DNA from: Nostoc foliaceum FACHB-393
Lineage (GTDB): Bacteria > Cyanobacteriota > Cyanobacteriia > Cyanobacteriales > Nostocaceae
DNA length: 64,000 nt
Assembly: GCF_014698505.1 (NCBI RefSeq)
Contig: NZ_JACJTD010000028.1
Location: forward strand, 39,793-103,792
Direction of reading: 5' to 3'
The number at the start of each line of letters is the position of its first letter. The stretch's first letter is position 1. The translations under genes and the position numbers were made by a program. Positions 42,950-50,756 of the stretch are shown in pieces. The notes under the pieces were generated by a model, which saw nothing but the letters and a program-made list of their open reading frames with translations, made no database searches and was not told where the DNA came from.

Positions 42950-44703
42950 TAATTTCTTTGGCCAGAAAATGGTTGTGTTTCATCAACCGGCGGAAAAGTT
43001 GGCGTTTCACCAGTAGTCGGAAGTGGGGTAGGTGTCTCTGTCGGAATTGGAAAAGGTGTTTCTGTTGGAATTGGAAAGGGTGTTTCTGTCGGAATTGGGA
43101 TAGGTGTCTCTGTCGGAATTGGAAAGGGTGTCTCTGTCGGAATTGGGATAGGTGTCTCTGTCGGAATTGGGAGGGGTGTTTCTGTCGGAATTGGGAGGGG
43201 TGTTGGTTTGACTGGTTTTTCTAATGCAACATTGAGATTGTAATTGCTTTCGGTAACTCCTGGAACCAGTGTTACCTCAATACTATATCTACCAGTAACC
43301 AGTAATGTGCCTTCATAAGATGTTACTTGCTGCCCATTATTATCAATAGGTTGTTCATTGGGACTTAAGACTGTTAGCAAAACGCTGCTTCCTGGGTCAA
43401 TCAACGTACTTAACTTGTCACCTTCCTGCCCAAAAAAAGTGTACCGGATTATTTGATTTGTTTTAAGAGTATCTTGAACTGCGGTTGTGTTATTAGATGC
43501 TCCTAGATTGAGGCGCTTACTAGATACAACAGGTTGATCGTTGGTGGGTGTGGGTGTGGATGTGAATGTAGTACCACCAGAAATCACTGGTGAAGGAAAA
43601 TTTTGTGGAAGCGTCTCATCTGGGGTTTTCGACTGACTGCGGATGGAACTTACGAGTGCCCAAGAACCAAATCCCGCCACGATCACTACAGCAGTGGCAA
43701 TTGCTGCGATCGCTAAAGGATTATCCAAGAGTGAACTAGGGGGACTTGGTGGAATCACAGGATCGGGTTGTTTCTTGGGCGAAGCTGCTGGTGCTACAAA
43801 ATCAGGACGGCGGCCAACAGCCATTGTTTGCAAGTTAGATGTATTCAGGGAAGGAAGACTGACTTGCTGTAAAGGTTGTAGTGCTTGAGATACACTAGCA
43901 GCACTTTGGTAGCGATCGCTCGGTATATGATTCAACATTTGATTCAAAACCAGGGTCAATCGCGGATTAACTGTTACCCACCGCTGCCAATTCCAAGTTA
44001 GTTGGTTTTCGTCAAATAGATCCCTTGGTTCTTTACCAGTTAGCAAAACAATTGCACTCACCGCTAATGCATACAAATCACTACTAGGATAAGCTCCCCC
44101 TGTTTGCATTTGCTCACTAGGAGAGTAGCCTAATTTGCCCACGGTAGTTTCTGGCATTGCACTCTCTGGCGATCGTAAACGCGTTGCCAGTTCTTTTACC
44201 ACTCCAAAGTCAATCAACACAGGTTTAGCGTCACTATCTCGCAAAATAATATTTTCTGGCGAGATATCCCGGTGAATAATCCCTCGACTGTGAATATGCT
44301 CTAAAACAGGCAACAACAACTGAATTAGCTGCAATACTTCTGCCTCTGTGAAAGTTTGTCCCACAGCTTGACGTTCAGCCAGCAAAGTTTGGTACGTTTG
44401 ACCTGCAACGTAGTCCTCCACCAAAAATAAACGTTGGTCTTGCTCAAATCTTTCCCGGAATTTAGGGACTTGTGGGTGTTCAATTTGATATAAAATGGCG
44501 GCTTCTCGATGAAAAAGCTCTTGCGCCTTCTCCCAAGCCAAAGCCTCCGTTGCTGTTGAAATCAATTCCTTGATCGCGCAAAGTTCGTTAAAGCGCCTCT
44601 GGTCTTCTGCCAGATAGGTTCTACCAAATCCCCCTTGTCCGAGAATTTGAATTATGCGGTAACGGTTTTGCAAGACAGTGCCAACTGTAATGGGTGGTTG
44701 CAT
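42949..44703 (-). CDS. Membrane-anchored Ser/Thr protein kinase with Pro/Thr-rich tail
   Basis: 584 residues. Hanks-type kinase domain 14-280: glycine loop GQGGFG (22-27), lysine K45, catalytic HRDISPEN (134-141), DFG (155-157). One transmembrane helix follows (about 328-350, NPLAIAAIATAVVIVAGFG). The extracytoplasmic part holds a PPC-like beta domain (LKTNQIIRYTFFGQEGDKLS) and a tail of seven 8-residue PIPTETPx repeats. It starts at the ATG at 44703 (MQPPITVGTVLQNRYRI, the usual cyanobacterial opening); a TTG further upstream is not needed. It overlaps bioD by one base. Likely an envelope-sensing kinase, with the Pro-rich tail reaching the cell wall (inference). Confidence 0.9.
   Translation of the reverse strand: MQPPITVGTVLQNRYRIIQILGQGGFGRTYLAEDQRRFNELCAIKELISTATEALAWEKAQELFHREAAILYQIEHPQVPKFRERFEQDQRLFLVEDYVAGQTYQTLLAERQAVGQTFTEAEVLQLIQLLLPVLEHIHSRGIIHRDISPENIILRDSDAKPVLIDFGVVKELATRLRSPESAMPETTVGKLGYSPSEQMQTGGAYPSSDLYALAVSAIVLLTGKEPRDLFDENQLTWNWQRWVTVNPRLTLVLNQMLNHIPSDRYQSAASVSQALQPLQQVSLPSLNTSNLQTMAVGRRPDFVAPAASPKKQPDPVIPPSPPSSLLDNPLAIAAIATAVVIVAGFGSWALVSSIRSQSKTPDETLPQNFPSPVISGGTTFTSTPTPTNDQPVVSSKRLNLGASNNTTAVQDTLKTNQIIRYTFFGQEGDKLSTLIDPGSSVLLTVLSPNEQPIDNNGQQVTSYEGTLLVTGRYSIEVTLVPGVTESNYNLNVALEKPVKPTPLPIPTETPLPIPTETPIPIPTETPFPIPTETPIPIPTETPFPIPTETPFPIPTETPTPLPTTGETPTFPPVDETQPFSGQRN
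43028..43210. repeat. 24-bp tandem repeat coding PIPTETPx
   Basis: Seven copies of a 24-bp unit (GGTGTCTCTGTCGGAATTGG plus four bases on the plus strand) at the 3' end of the kinase gene. The eighth residue alternates between Leu, Ile and Phe. Copy number is likely variable between strains. Confidence 0.9.
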
Positions 44704-44875
44704 GATCGAATCATTGAGTGTATTAGCAACTGAAGAGGCAGTCACCCACAAAGATTAAGTCCAAGAGGCGACAGACAGTTACCTGCGGCAATATTCTACT
44801 ATACTCAACGGGTACACCCCCACCAGAGCAAGGTTGTGTCGTACTGTATAACTTACAGAGTCTGCAATCTCCAAT

Positions 44876-46477
44876 TCAATTTTTCTTCTTGGGAAAACGA
44901 TAAATTTTGAAATATGTAAAATTAACTTGAGAATCCAGGTTATACAAATCACTCATCTCTTTTTCAATCAATCCTTTGGGAAATAGATGTTCCCGATTAA
45001 CTACGATCAAAACTGTGTCTGCACTATTTGTTAATTTTTCAATTTTTTCTGCGAAATTTTCATCAGTAATACCTTTTCTTAACTGATTACCTAAATTGTG
45101 TGCATCCAGAGTTAGAGGATCACCATAGTATTTAAATAATCTGAGATTGCCAAATAAAACTACAGATTTTGTCGAAGAAGAACGATTTTTTATAATGTAC
45201 TGGATTGTAGAGCGGTAGTCATCTTTCTGATAGTCATCATTAAAGTAGTAATTACAAAGAGAATAAATATTCAGAACTATCAGAGATATGACAGCGATTT
45301 GAGCAAACTGAGACACTCCGTAGCGTTTTGAGCTAATACTAGGCCTTTGATTCAAAGCTGATGGGATAAGCATGGCAAGTGGGAACCAAAGATAATAAGA
45401 GTGACGCGGTACCCAATTAAATTTGGTAACAATAGCTAAGAGCAATCCTAGTAAAAATGTCATAACAAACACAGAAGCAAAGAAGTAATCAGGATGCTGC
45501 TCTCTGTTATTTTTTTTGTGTCTCAATAAAATTTTTATTAAAGCCAGAAAAATTACACTACCGACAATCACCAATAAAAGTATGTGAGGCCAGTAACGAA
45601 GCACAACCTGTACTTTATCATCGCCTCGCAACTGCTCCATTGAAGGCCCATAAGTTGTCCCCACTAAAATTCCATGTAACACAAAAATAATATTTTGAAT
45701 TATGGGGAATCCCAAGCGAGAAACTGAAATGCTTTCTGGATCAGTTGCTCCAGGTAAAGACAGATAATATAATACTGGCGGTAAAGATAAAAACCCCGCA
45801 GGCAGCCACCATTGCAGCCATTGTCTTAAATTTCTATAGATAACAATATGAGATAGACATAGAGCTGTCGTGGAAAAGCAGAAGTTAATATTAGTAAAAA
45901 TTCCTATAGCGGTAAAAATACTGAATAGCAATATTGAAATACCTAGACTACCTTCGTTTTTAACTAATACCTTGCTGAAGAAATATAGTTGAAGTGAAGC
46001 TATAAACATTGCTAAGGCATAAATTCTTGCTTCTTGGCTGTAGTAAATACAAAAAGAACTGAATGTCAGGATTAGCAAAGACCATAAAGCGTGCTTTTTT
46101 CCATATATCCGCAAAGCAGTAAAGAATATAACAATAGTTGAGCCAATTCCTAAAAGAGTAGAGAGTGAGCGAAGGGCAAATTCACTTTCACCAAATATCT
46201 GACGCCACAAAAAGAGAACTATAAAGTATAGTGGTTGAAATCTATCACTATTTCCTATGGCTCTTACGTTCGCAATGCTTTCTTGAAGTGTCGAGGCATC
46301 AGAAAGAGTTAAGGTTAAGCCCTCATCATACCAAAGACTCTGTTTCCCTAACAGAAAAAAGCGCAGAAAAACACCCAAAATAATTACTATTAAAACAGAT
46401 AGATAATATCTTGACACTCTCTGTTTTAACATTTTAATCCTAATTTTATTTCTTCTTAATGACACTACATCAATCAT
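44876..46477 (-). CDS. GT-C membrane glycosyltransferase (GT39/ArnT-like)
   Basis: 533 residues, about 11-12 hydrophobic helices. Signature of polyprenyl-phosphate-sugar dependent GT-C enzymes: FLLGKQSLWYDEGLTL in the first periplasmic loop (catalytic Asp), DRFQPLYFIVLFLW and YYSQEARIYALAMF. The C terminus is a soluble domain. Such enzymes move a sugar from a lipid carrier to an acceptor outside the membrane. The ATG at 46477 has AAAAGGTG upstream and is chosen over a TTG at 46501. It is the last gene of the group with the SMR-like transporter, HAD phosphatase and decaprenyl-phosphate phosphoribosyltransferase, which could supply its donor (inference). Confidence 0.8.
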   Translation of the reverse strand: MIDVVSLRRNKIRIKMLKQRVSRYYLSVLIVIILGVFLRFFLLGKQSLWYDEGLTLTLSDASTLQESIANVRAIGNSDRFQPLYFIVLFLWRQIFGESEFALRSLSTLLGIGSTIVIFFTALRIYGKKHALWSLLILTFSSFCIYYSQEARIYALAMFIASLQLYFFSKVLVKNEGSLGISILLFSIFTAIGIFTNINFCFSTTALCLSHIVIYRNLRQWLQWWLPAGFLSLPPVLYYLSLPGATDPESISVSRLGFPIIQNIIFVLHGILVGTTYGPSMEQLRGDDKVQVVLRYWPHILLLVIVGSVIFLALIKILLRHKKNNREQHPDYFFASVFVMTFLLGLLLAIVTKFNWVPRHSYYLWFPLAMLIPSALNQRPSISSKRYGVSQFAQIAVISLIVLNIYSLCNYYFNDDYQKDDYRSTIQYIIKNRSSSTKSVVLFGNLRLFKYYGDPLTLDAHNLGNQLRKGITDENFAEKIEKLTNSADTVLIVVNREHLFPKGLIEKEMSDLYNLDSQVNFTYFKIYRFPKKKN

Positions 46478-46633
46478 TACTGCACACCTTTTTAAATCCA
46501 ATTGTTAGTAACAAGTAATCAAGCAAGTTTTTCAAATCAATGTAATGAGTTTATAGTGGTTTATTAGTAATGTTAGGATAAAGGGTTTTTCATACTGAAA
46601 ATTTTAATTACATAACTTATCTATTCTTAAAAC

Positions 46634-46760
46634 ACTAGAACACCAATTCAGTAATCCTGGAAGAACCTTTCCGACGCAAAGAGGGGAGTTTAGCTCCCCC
46701 TTCCCTGCTAGAGAAGGGGCTGGGGGGTTAGGTTTTTGATTACTGAATCGATGCTCTAGT
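46634..46760. mobile_element. 127-bp MITE-like element with 23-bp inverted ends
   Basis: Left arm ACTAGAACACCAATTCAGTA... (46634-46656) and right arm GATTACTGAATCGATGCTCT... (46738-46760) match at 20 of 23 positions. The interior has GGGGAGTTTAGCTCCCC and CCTTCCCTGCTAGAGAAGG hairpins followed by a T-run on the plus strand. It abuts the stop codon of the SMR-like gene, so it may also end transcription between the transporter and glycosyltransferase genes. Confidence 0.72.
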
Positions 46761-47095
46761 CAATGCTTACCTAAAGCAATTGCCCCGATACCGCTCAACA
46801 TCAAACCCGCTCCTAACCATTGCAAAACTAAGATTTTTTCTCGCAAAATTACAGCGCCAGTAATCATTGTGAATATAATTGTTAACCCTATTACCACTGG
46901 ATAGGCGACAGATAAATTCAGCTTTCCTAAAACTACTACGTAAAAAATCGTACTCAGACCATAACTACAAATCCCTCCTAGTAAATAGATATTTAAAGGA
47001 TTTTGTCCTGCTCCCAGTTTCAAGAGATTTTGAGCCAGTGTATTTAACCCTACTGTGATTAGAATCAGTAAACTAAAAACTATCTGGTTATTCAT
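46760..47095 (-). CDS. Small multidrug-resistance/EamA-like membrane transporter
   Basis: 111 residues with four helices, the SMR/half-EamA fold (LNLSVAYPVVIGLTIIFTMI and LQWLGAGLMLSGIGAIALG are typical). It lacks the conserved Glu14 of EmrE-type drug pumps in its first helix (QIVFSLLILITVGLNTLAQN), so a lipid-linked sugar flippase function as in ArnE/ArnF is more likely. This fits the adjacent glycosyltransferase and UbiA-type gene. The substrate is inferred from context only. Confidence 0.75.
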   Translation of the reverse strand: MNNQIVFSLLILITVGLNTLAQNLLKLGAGQNPLNIYLLGGICSYGLSTIFYVVVLGKLNLSVAYPVVIGLTIIFTMITGAVILREKILVLQWLGAGLMLSGIGAIALGKH

Positions 47096-47154
47096 GGTGA
47101 AAATTTAGTCACTTTACAAGGCGATATTTTTTGATAAAAAGAGAAATTTACAAT

Positions 47155-47739
47155 TTAGAAGAAGCTTTCATAGCCAGCAGCACCGTCAAAATTCCAAAGT
47201 TCTTCTCCAGATGGATAAGGTATCTGCACCCATTTGCTAGCAAGTTTTTCCCACCATCGAGGCGGGTGTGGTAGGCTAGCAACTTGTATGTAGCCACATC
47301 CACAAAGTAGTGCTCCTACAAAATCAGTATGTAAACTATCACCAATGACGAGTACATGTTTTGCTGGTAACCGCATATAAGCTATTGCCTGTCTAAATGC
47401 AGGGGGAAAGGGTTTTTTCGCTGGACTGAGCGCTGGAATATCAAGACGATGAGACCAATATTTGACGCGATAGCGACGTTTCCCATTTGAGAGGATAAAA
47501 AATTGCAATCCGGCTAACTTTGCTTGTGTAATCCAATCTTCTGCACAAGGAGATAGGTAGCGATCATCTTCAGAAATAATAGTGTTATCTAAATCGAGAA
47601 TTATTCCTTTAACACCACAAACCTTGATTTCGTCAATTTTTATTTGAGCGAGTGTATGGACATGTTGTGGAAGCTTATGGCGTTTCTGTTTAAAACCCAA
47701 TTTGCGCCACTTCATCAAAAAAACCTTGAAATTTTTCAT
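47155..47739 (-). CDS. HAD-IIIA phosphatase (YqeG/GEP4-like)
   Basis: 194 residues. HAD motifs: DLDNT (49-53), LSNGK (83-87), and KPFPPAF followed by VIGDSLHTDFVGA. The YqeG/GEP4 family includes phosphatidylglycerophosphate phosphatase, a housekeeping step of phosphatidylglycerol synthesis; the neighbours suggest an alternative role removing the 5-phosphate from polyprenyl-phosphoryl-phosphoribose. ATG at 47739 has AAGGGAA upstream; a TTG at 47763 is the alternative. It lies 52 bp after the UbiA-type gene on the same strand. Confidence 0.82.
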   Translation of the reverse strand: MKNFKVFLMKWRKLGFKQKRHKLPQHVHTLAQIKIDEIKVCGVKGIILDLDNTIISEDDRYLSPCAEDWITQAKLAGLQFFILSNGKRRYRVKYWSHRLDIPALSPAKKPFPPAFRQAIAYMRLPAKHVLVIGDSLHTDFVGALLCGCGYIQVASLPHPPRWWEKLASKWVQIPYPSGEELWNFDGAAGYESFF

Positions 47740-47791
47740 CCACAAATTCCCTTGCCAAACCAAAATTCTGCTATTAACTCATTTACTAGAT

Positions 47792-48778
47792 TTATGCGAT
47801 CAGCCCTTGGTGTTTGAGTAAAAGAATCACAAAGCAAGCTATCACCCAACCAATAACAGTTAATAGGATGGGTAAATCTTTCAATAAAACTTCTTCCGGC
47901 CTTTCACTGCGTCCACCTTGCTCTATAGTGTTTTCACTAGAACTGGCAATCACCTGAGGATCACTCAGCAGTTGATAGCGAAAAATTCCATACAAAACAA
48001 ACGGCAAAGTGATTAGCATCCAAGAGGTGCGTGCTCCATGCAAGTAAGGGCCTGCGCTCCAAAGAGCATAGGTGACAACCGTACAAGTAGTTACGACATT
48101 TTCCATGCGAGCCAGCAGAGGCAAGGAATAGTATTTGAGGACAGAGCGAGGTTTGTTGCCTTTAATTTGTGCTAACCGTAGTTCTGCTTTGCGTTTTTCA
48201 ATACCTAAGAATAGCGCCAGCATTGCAGTGCAGATTAAAAACCAACTAGATAAAACAATTCCGGTAGCAGCAGCTCCGGCATAGGCTCGTAGGACAAATC
48301 CGGTAGCGATCGCCCCAACATCTAAAATCACCATCCGTTTGAGTCGCAGATTATAGGCGATCTGCAACAGGGCGTATGCAGTTATGGCTGCACCCAACTG
48401 AGGCGATCGCAACCACCCCAAAATCAGAGCACTACTCAACAACACTAATGCCATCCCAGCAGCAACACGGATACTAACTAATCCAGCGGCAATTGGCCGC
48501 TTACATTTAACAGGGTGTTCACGGTCAGATTCAACATCTGCGATATCATTGATTAAGTAGAAGCCACTTGATGCACAACAAAATAATACAAATGCCAATA
48601 GGCTACCTAGCAGAGATTGTAGATTAATACTAAATGCAAACAATGGTGCTGCAAACACCACCAGATTTTTTGTCCATTGTCGCGGTCGCATCGCAGCTAG
48701 ATAGTATGGCGACTTCTTGGAACTAGTTACTATGGCAGTTAAAGATTTCTCTACTACTGAAGTCCGTCGAGAGTCCAT
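47792..48778 (-). CDS. Decaprenyl-phosphate phosphoribosyltransferase-like UbiA prenyltransferase
   Basis: Transfers phosphoribose from PRPP to polyprenyl phosphate in the membrane. 328 residues, eight to nine helices. Diagnostic RPRQWTKNLVVFAAPLFA (31-48) and the Mg2+ motif NDIADVESD (77-85) with REHPVKCKRPIAAG, as in the mycobacterial enzyme Rv3806c. In mycobacteria the product leads to decaprenylphosphoryl arabinose; in cyanobacteria the final lipid is unknown. Downstream genes on the same strand encode a phosphatase, small transporter and GT-C enzyme, and the divergent prs gene makes PRPP, the donor. Confidence 0.85.
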   Translation of the reverse strand: MDSRRTSVVEKSLTAIVTSSKKSPYYLAAMRPRQWTKNLVVFAAPLFAFSINLQSLLGSLLAFVLFCCASSGFYLINDIADVESDREHPVKCKRPIAAGLVSIRVAAGMALVLLSSALILGWLRSPQLGAAITAYALLQIAYNLRLKRMVILDVGAIATGFVLRAYAGAAATGIVLSSWFLICTAMLALFLGIEKRKAELRLAQIKGNKPRSVLKYYSLPLLARMENVVTTCTVVTYALWSAGPYLHGARTSWMLITLPFVLYGIFRYQLLSDPQVIASSSENTIEQGGRSERPEEVLLKDLPILLTVIGWVIACFVILLLKHQGLIA

Positions 48779-49433
48779 AAGTATATTTTCCGCTTTTATG
48801 TCTCAGGAAAATTAGAGGGAACAACTTTTCTAGATTTAATTAAAATTTGTTTCAGTAAGAATTTTTAAGCATTTTTACTTAACATCTAAGATGATATTAC
48901 CCTGATGATATTACCCTTGTTAAGTAATGTTTTGGGAGTATAAAAATATCTTTAATCAATCTTTAATCAATCTTTATTAAAACTTTATCTAAAAATTTTC
49001 CTGTGTGTGGGTGGGTTGTCTCTACTGCGAGTGACTTCTAAATTATGTAATTGTCGTTTTTGTAAATGCTAATTACTGGAATAATAAAATACAATTTCTA
49101 TACTTAGTAGCAGGTGCTATACTGTATGAGAACAAACTTCAATATCACTTAAGTTGTAAATGCTTTACTGTCAGCTATAAATGAGGTAGTTAGAAGAACC
49201 TACCATACCAATGTTTACCTCAACCCAAAAAATTTGAACTATAGACCTAGTGGACGGTCTTGATGTCAGTTAAGCTATCAATAGCTTGTTTGCCAAGAAG
49301 ACTAGACAATTAGCAAATGATAATTTTATGGAAAAATGTTTAAATTTTGTATGGAAGTTTCAAAAAAACTCACAGATGTTTTTTTAGGCGATTTCTCGGT
49401 TAAATCTATTAAATCTCTAACTATAGTATTGTT
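48779..49433. other. Divergent promoter region of the UbiA-type gene and prs
   Basis: 655 bp, AT-rich, no gene. TATACT at 49118-49123 could be a -10 element for prs, with a long leader of about 300 bp. Tandem CTTTAATCAAT words occur at 48951-48975. No NtcA box was found: GTA-N10-TAC at 49108 has wrong spacing. Confidence 0.4.
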
Positions 49434-50450
49434 ATGAATGCACATAGAGGATCTGCTGTGCTCAGTTCTGCAACTTTCAAAGTGCAACCATCTGCAACGG
49501 GACTGACCGAGAATCATCGCCTGCGGCTGTTTTCTGGCTCTGCCAATATACAGCTGTCTCAAGAAGTCGCTCGTTATGTGGGCATGGACTTAGGGCCAAT
49601 GATTCGCAAAAGATTTGCGGATGGAGAACTTTACGTTCAAATCCAAGAATCGATTCGGGGTTGTGATGTCTATTTAATCCAGCCATGTTGTCAACCAGTG
49701 AACGATCATTTGATGGAATTATTAATTATGGTTGACGCTTGTCGTCGAGCTTCTGCGCGGCAGGTGACAGCAGTAATTCCATACTACGGTTATGCCCGTG
49801 CTGATCGCAAAACGGCAGGACGAGAGTCAATAACCGCCAAGCTGGTTGCTAACTTGATCACTGAAGCAGGCGCCAACCGCGTTCTAGCAATGGATTTGCA
49901 CTCCGCTCAAATTCAAGGCTATTTCGATATCCCCTTTGACCATGTTTACGGTTCGCCAGTATTGCTGGATTATCTAGCAAGCAAACAACTCCCCGATCTT
50001 GTGGTTGTTTCCCCTGATGTTGGCGGTGTAGCACGAGCCAGAGCATTTGCGAAAAAACTCAATGATGCCCCACTGGCGATTATTGACAAACGTCGTCAGG
50101 CACATAATGTTGCAGAAGTTTTAAACGTCATCGGCGATGTTAAAGGCAAAACGGCAGTGTTGGTGGATGACATGATTGACACTGGGGGCACGATCGCTGA
50201 AGGAGCGCGATTACTGCGTGAAGAAGGAGCGCGTCAGGTATACGCCTGTGCAACTCATGCAGTGTTCTCTCCACCAGCGATGGAGCGGTTATCCAGTGGC
50301 TTGTTTGAGGAAGTCATTGTTACAAATACAATTCCCATACCAGAAAACAATCGTTTTCCACAACTAGTGGTGCTGTCAGTAGCTAATCTTTTAGGAGAAA
50401 CTATCTGGCGGATTCATGAAGATACTTCAGTCAGTAGTATGTTCCGCTAG
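49434..50450 (+). CDS. prs: Ribose-phosphate pyrophosphokinase (PRPP synthetase)
   Basis: Makes PRPP from ribose 5-phosphate and ATP for nucleotide, His, Trp and NAD synthesis. 338 residues. RLFSGSANIQLSQEVA start of the N-terminal domain, the flexible loop YYGYARADRKTAGRESITAK, VVSPDVGGVARARAFA and the PRPP-binding VDDMIDTGGTI. The N-terminal 28-residue extension (MNAHRGSAVLSSATF...) is usual in cyanobacteria. It is divergent from a PRPP-using UbiA-type enzyme, which may matter for that cluster. A clear terminator follows. Confidence 0.95.
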   Translation: MNAHRGSAVLSSATFKVQPSATGLTENHRLRLFSGSANIQLSQEVARYVGMDLGPMIRKRFADGELYVQIQESIRGCDVYLIQPCCQPVNDHLMELLIMVDACRRASARQVTAVIPYYGYARADRKTAGRESITAKLVANLITEAGANRVLAMDLHSAQIQGYFDIPFDHVYGSPVLLDYLASKQLPDLVVVSPDVGGVARARAFAKKLNDAPLAIIDKRRQAHNVAEVLNVIGDVKGKTAVLVDDMIDTGGTIAEGARLLREEGARQVYACATHAVFSPPAMERLSSGLFEEVIVTNTIPIPENNRFPQLVVLSVANLLGETIWRIHEDTSVSSMFR

Positions 50451-50489
50451 CCAATACAAAGACTGTCATTTGTATTATGGGCGTAAATT

Positions 50490-50530
50490 ACCCACATTGT
50501 CCTCTTGATCGGGCACAGTGTGGGTTTTTA
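50490..50530 (+). terminator. Intrinsic terminator of prs
   Basis: ACCCACATTGT and ACAGTGTGGGT form a hairpin (one mismatch, 14-base loop) followed by TTTTTAGCATTTTT, 40 bp after the prs stop. Confidence 0.85.
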
Positions 50531-50592
50531 GCATTTTTAAACTTTCTTTACTGTGATTACAACACAAATAGTTCAAGCTGCCAAGGTGGTTT

Positions 50593-50722
50593 ATATCATG
50601 TCCGGTAAAAGACTTATCATTAAGACCGCATTTCTTGCTGGGGGCAGGGAGCAGGGGGAAAGAGAGTTTTAAGATTTTTGCATAGATGCCCTGAATAATA
50701 ACTAATTAAGCGGACATGATAT
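50593..50722. mobile_element. 130-bp MITE-like element with 12-bp inverted ends
   Basis: ATATCATGTCCG (50593-50604) and CGGACATGATAT (50711-50722) are perfect inverted repeats. The interior carries GGGGGCAGGGAGCAGGGGGA, the purine-strand form of the C/T-rich word inserted in nifJ. It lies in the 306-bp gap between convergent prs and the second hybrid kinase gene. Confidence 0.65.
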
Positions 50723-50756
50723 TACAGAAAACTCTTTCTACCCTGCTTCCCCTCCC

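Noticed and set aside
49105..49125. NtcA-like box GTA...TAC upstream of prs
   Set aside because: Spacing is ten instead of eight bases; more likely part of a -10 element.
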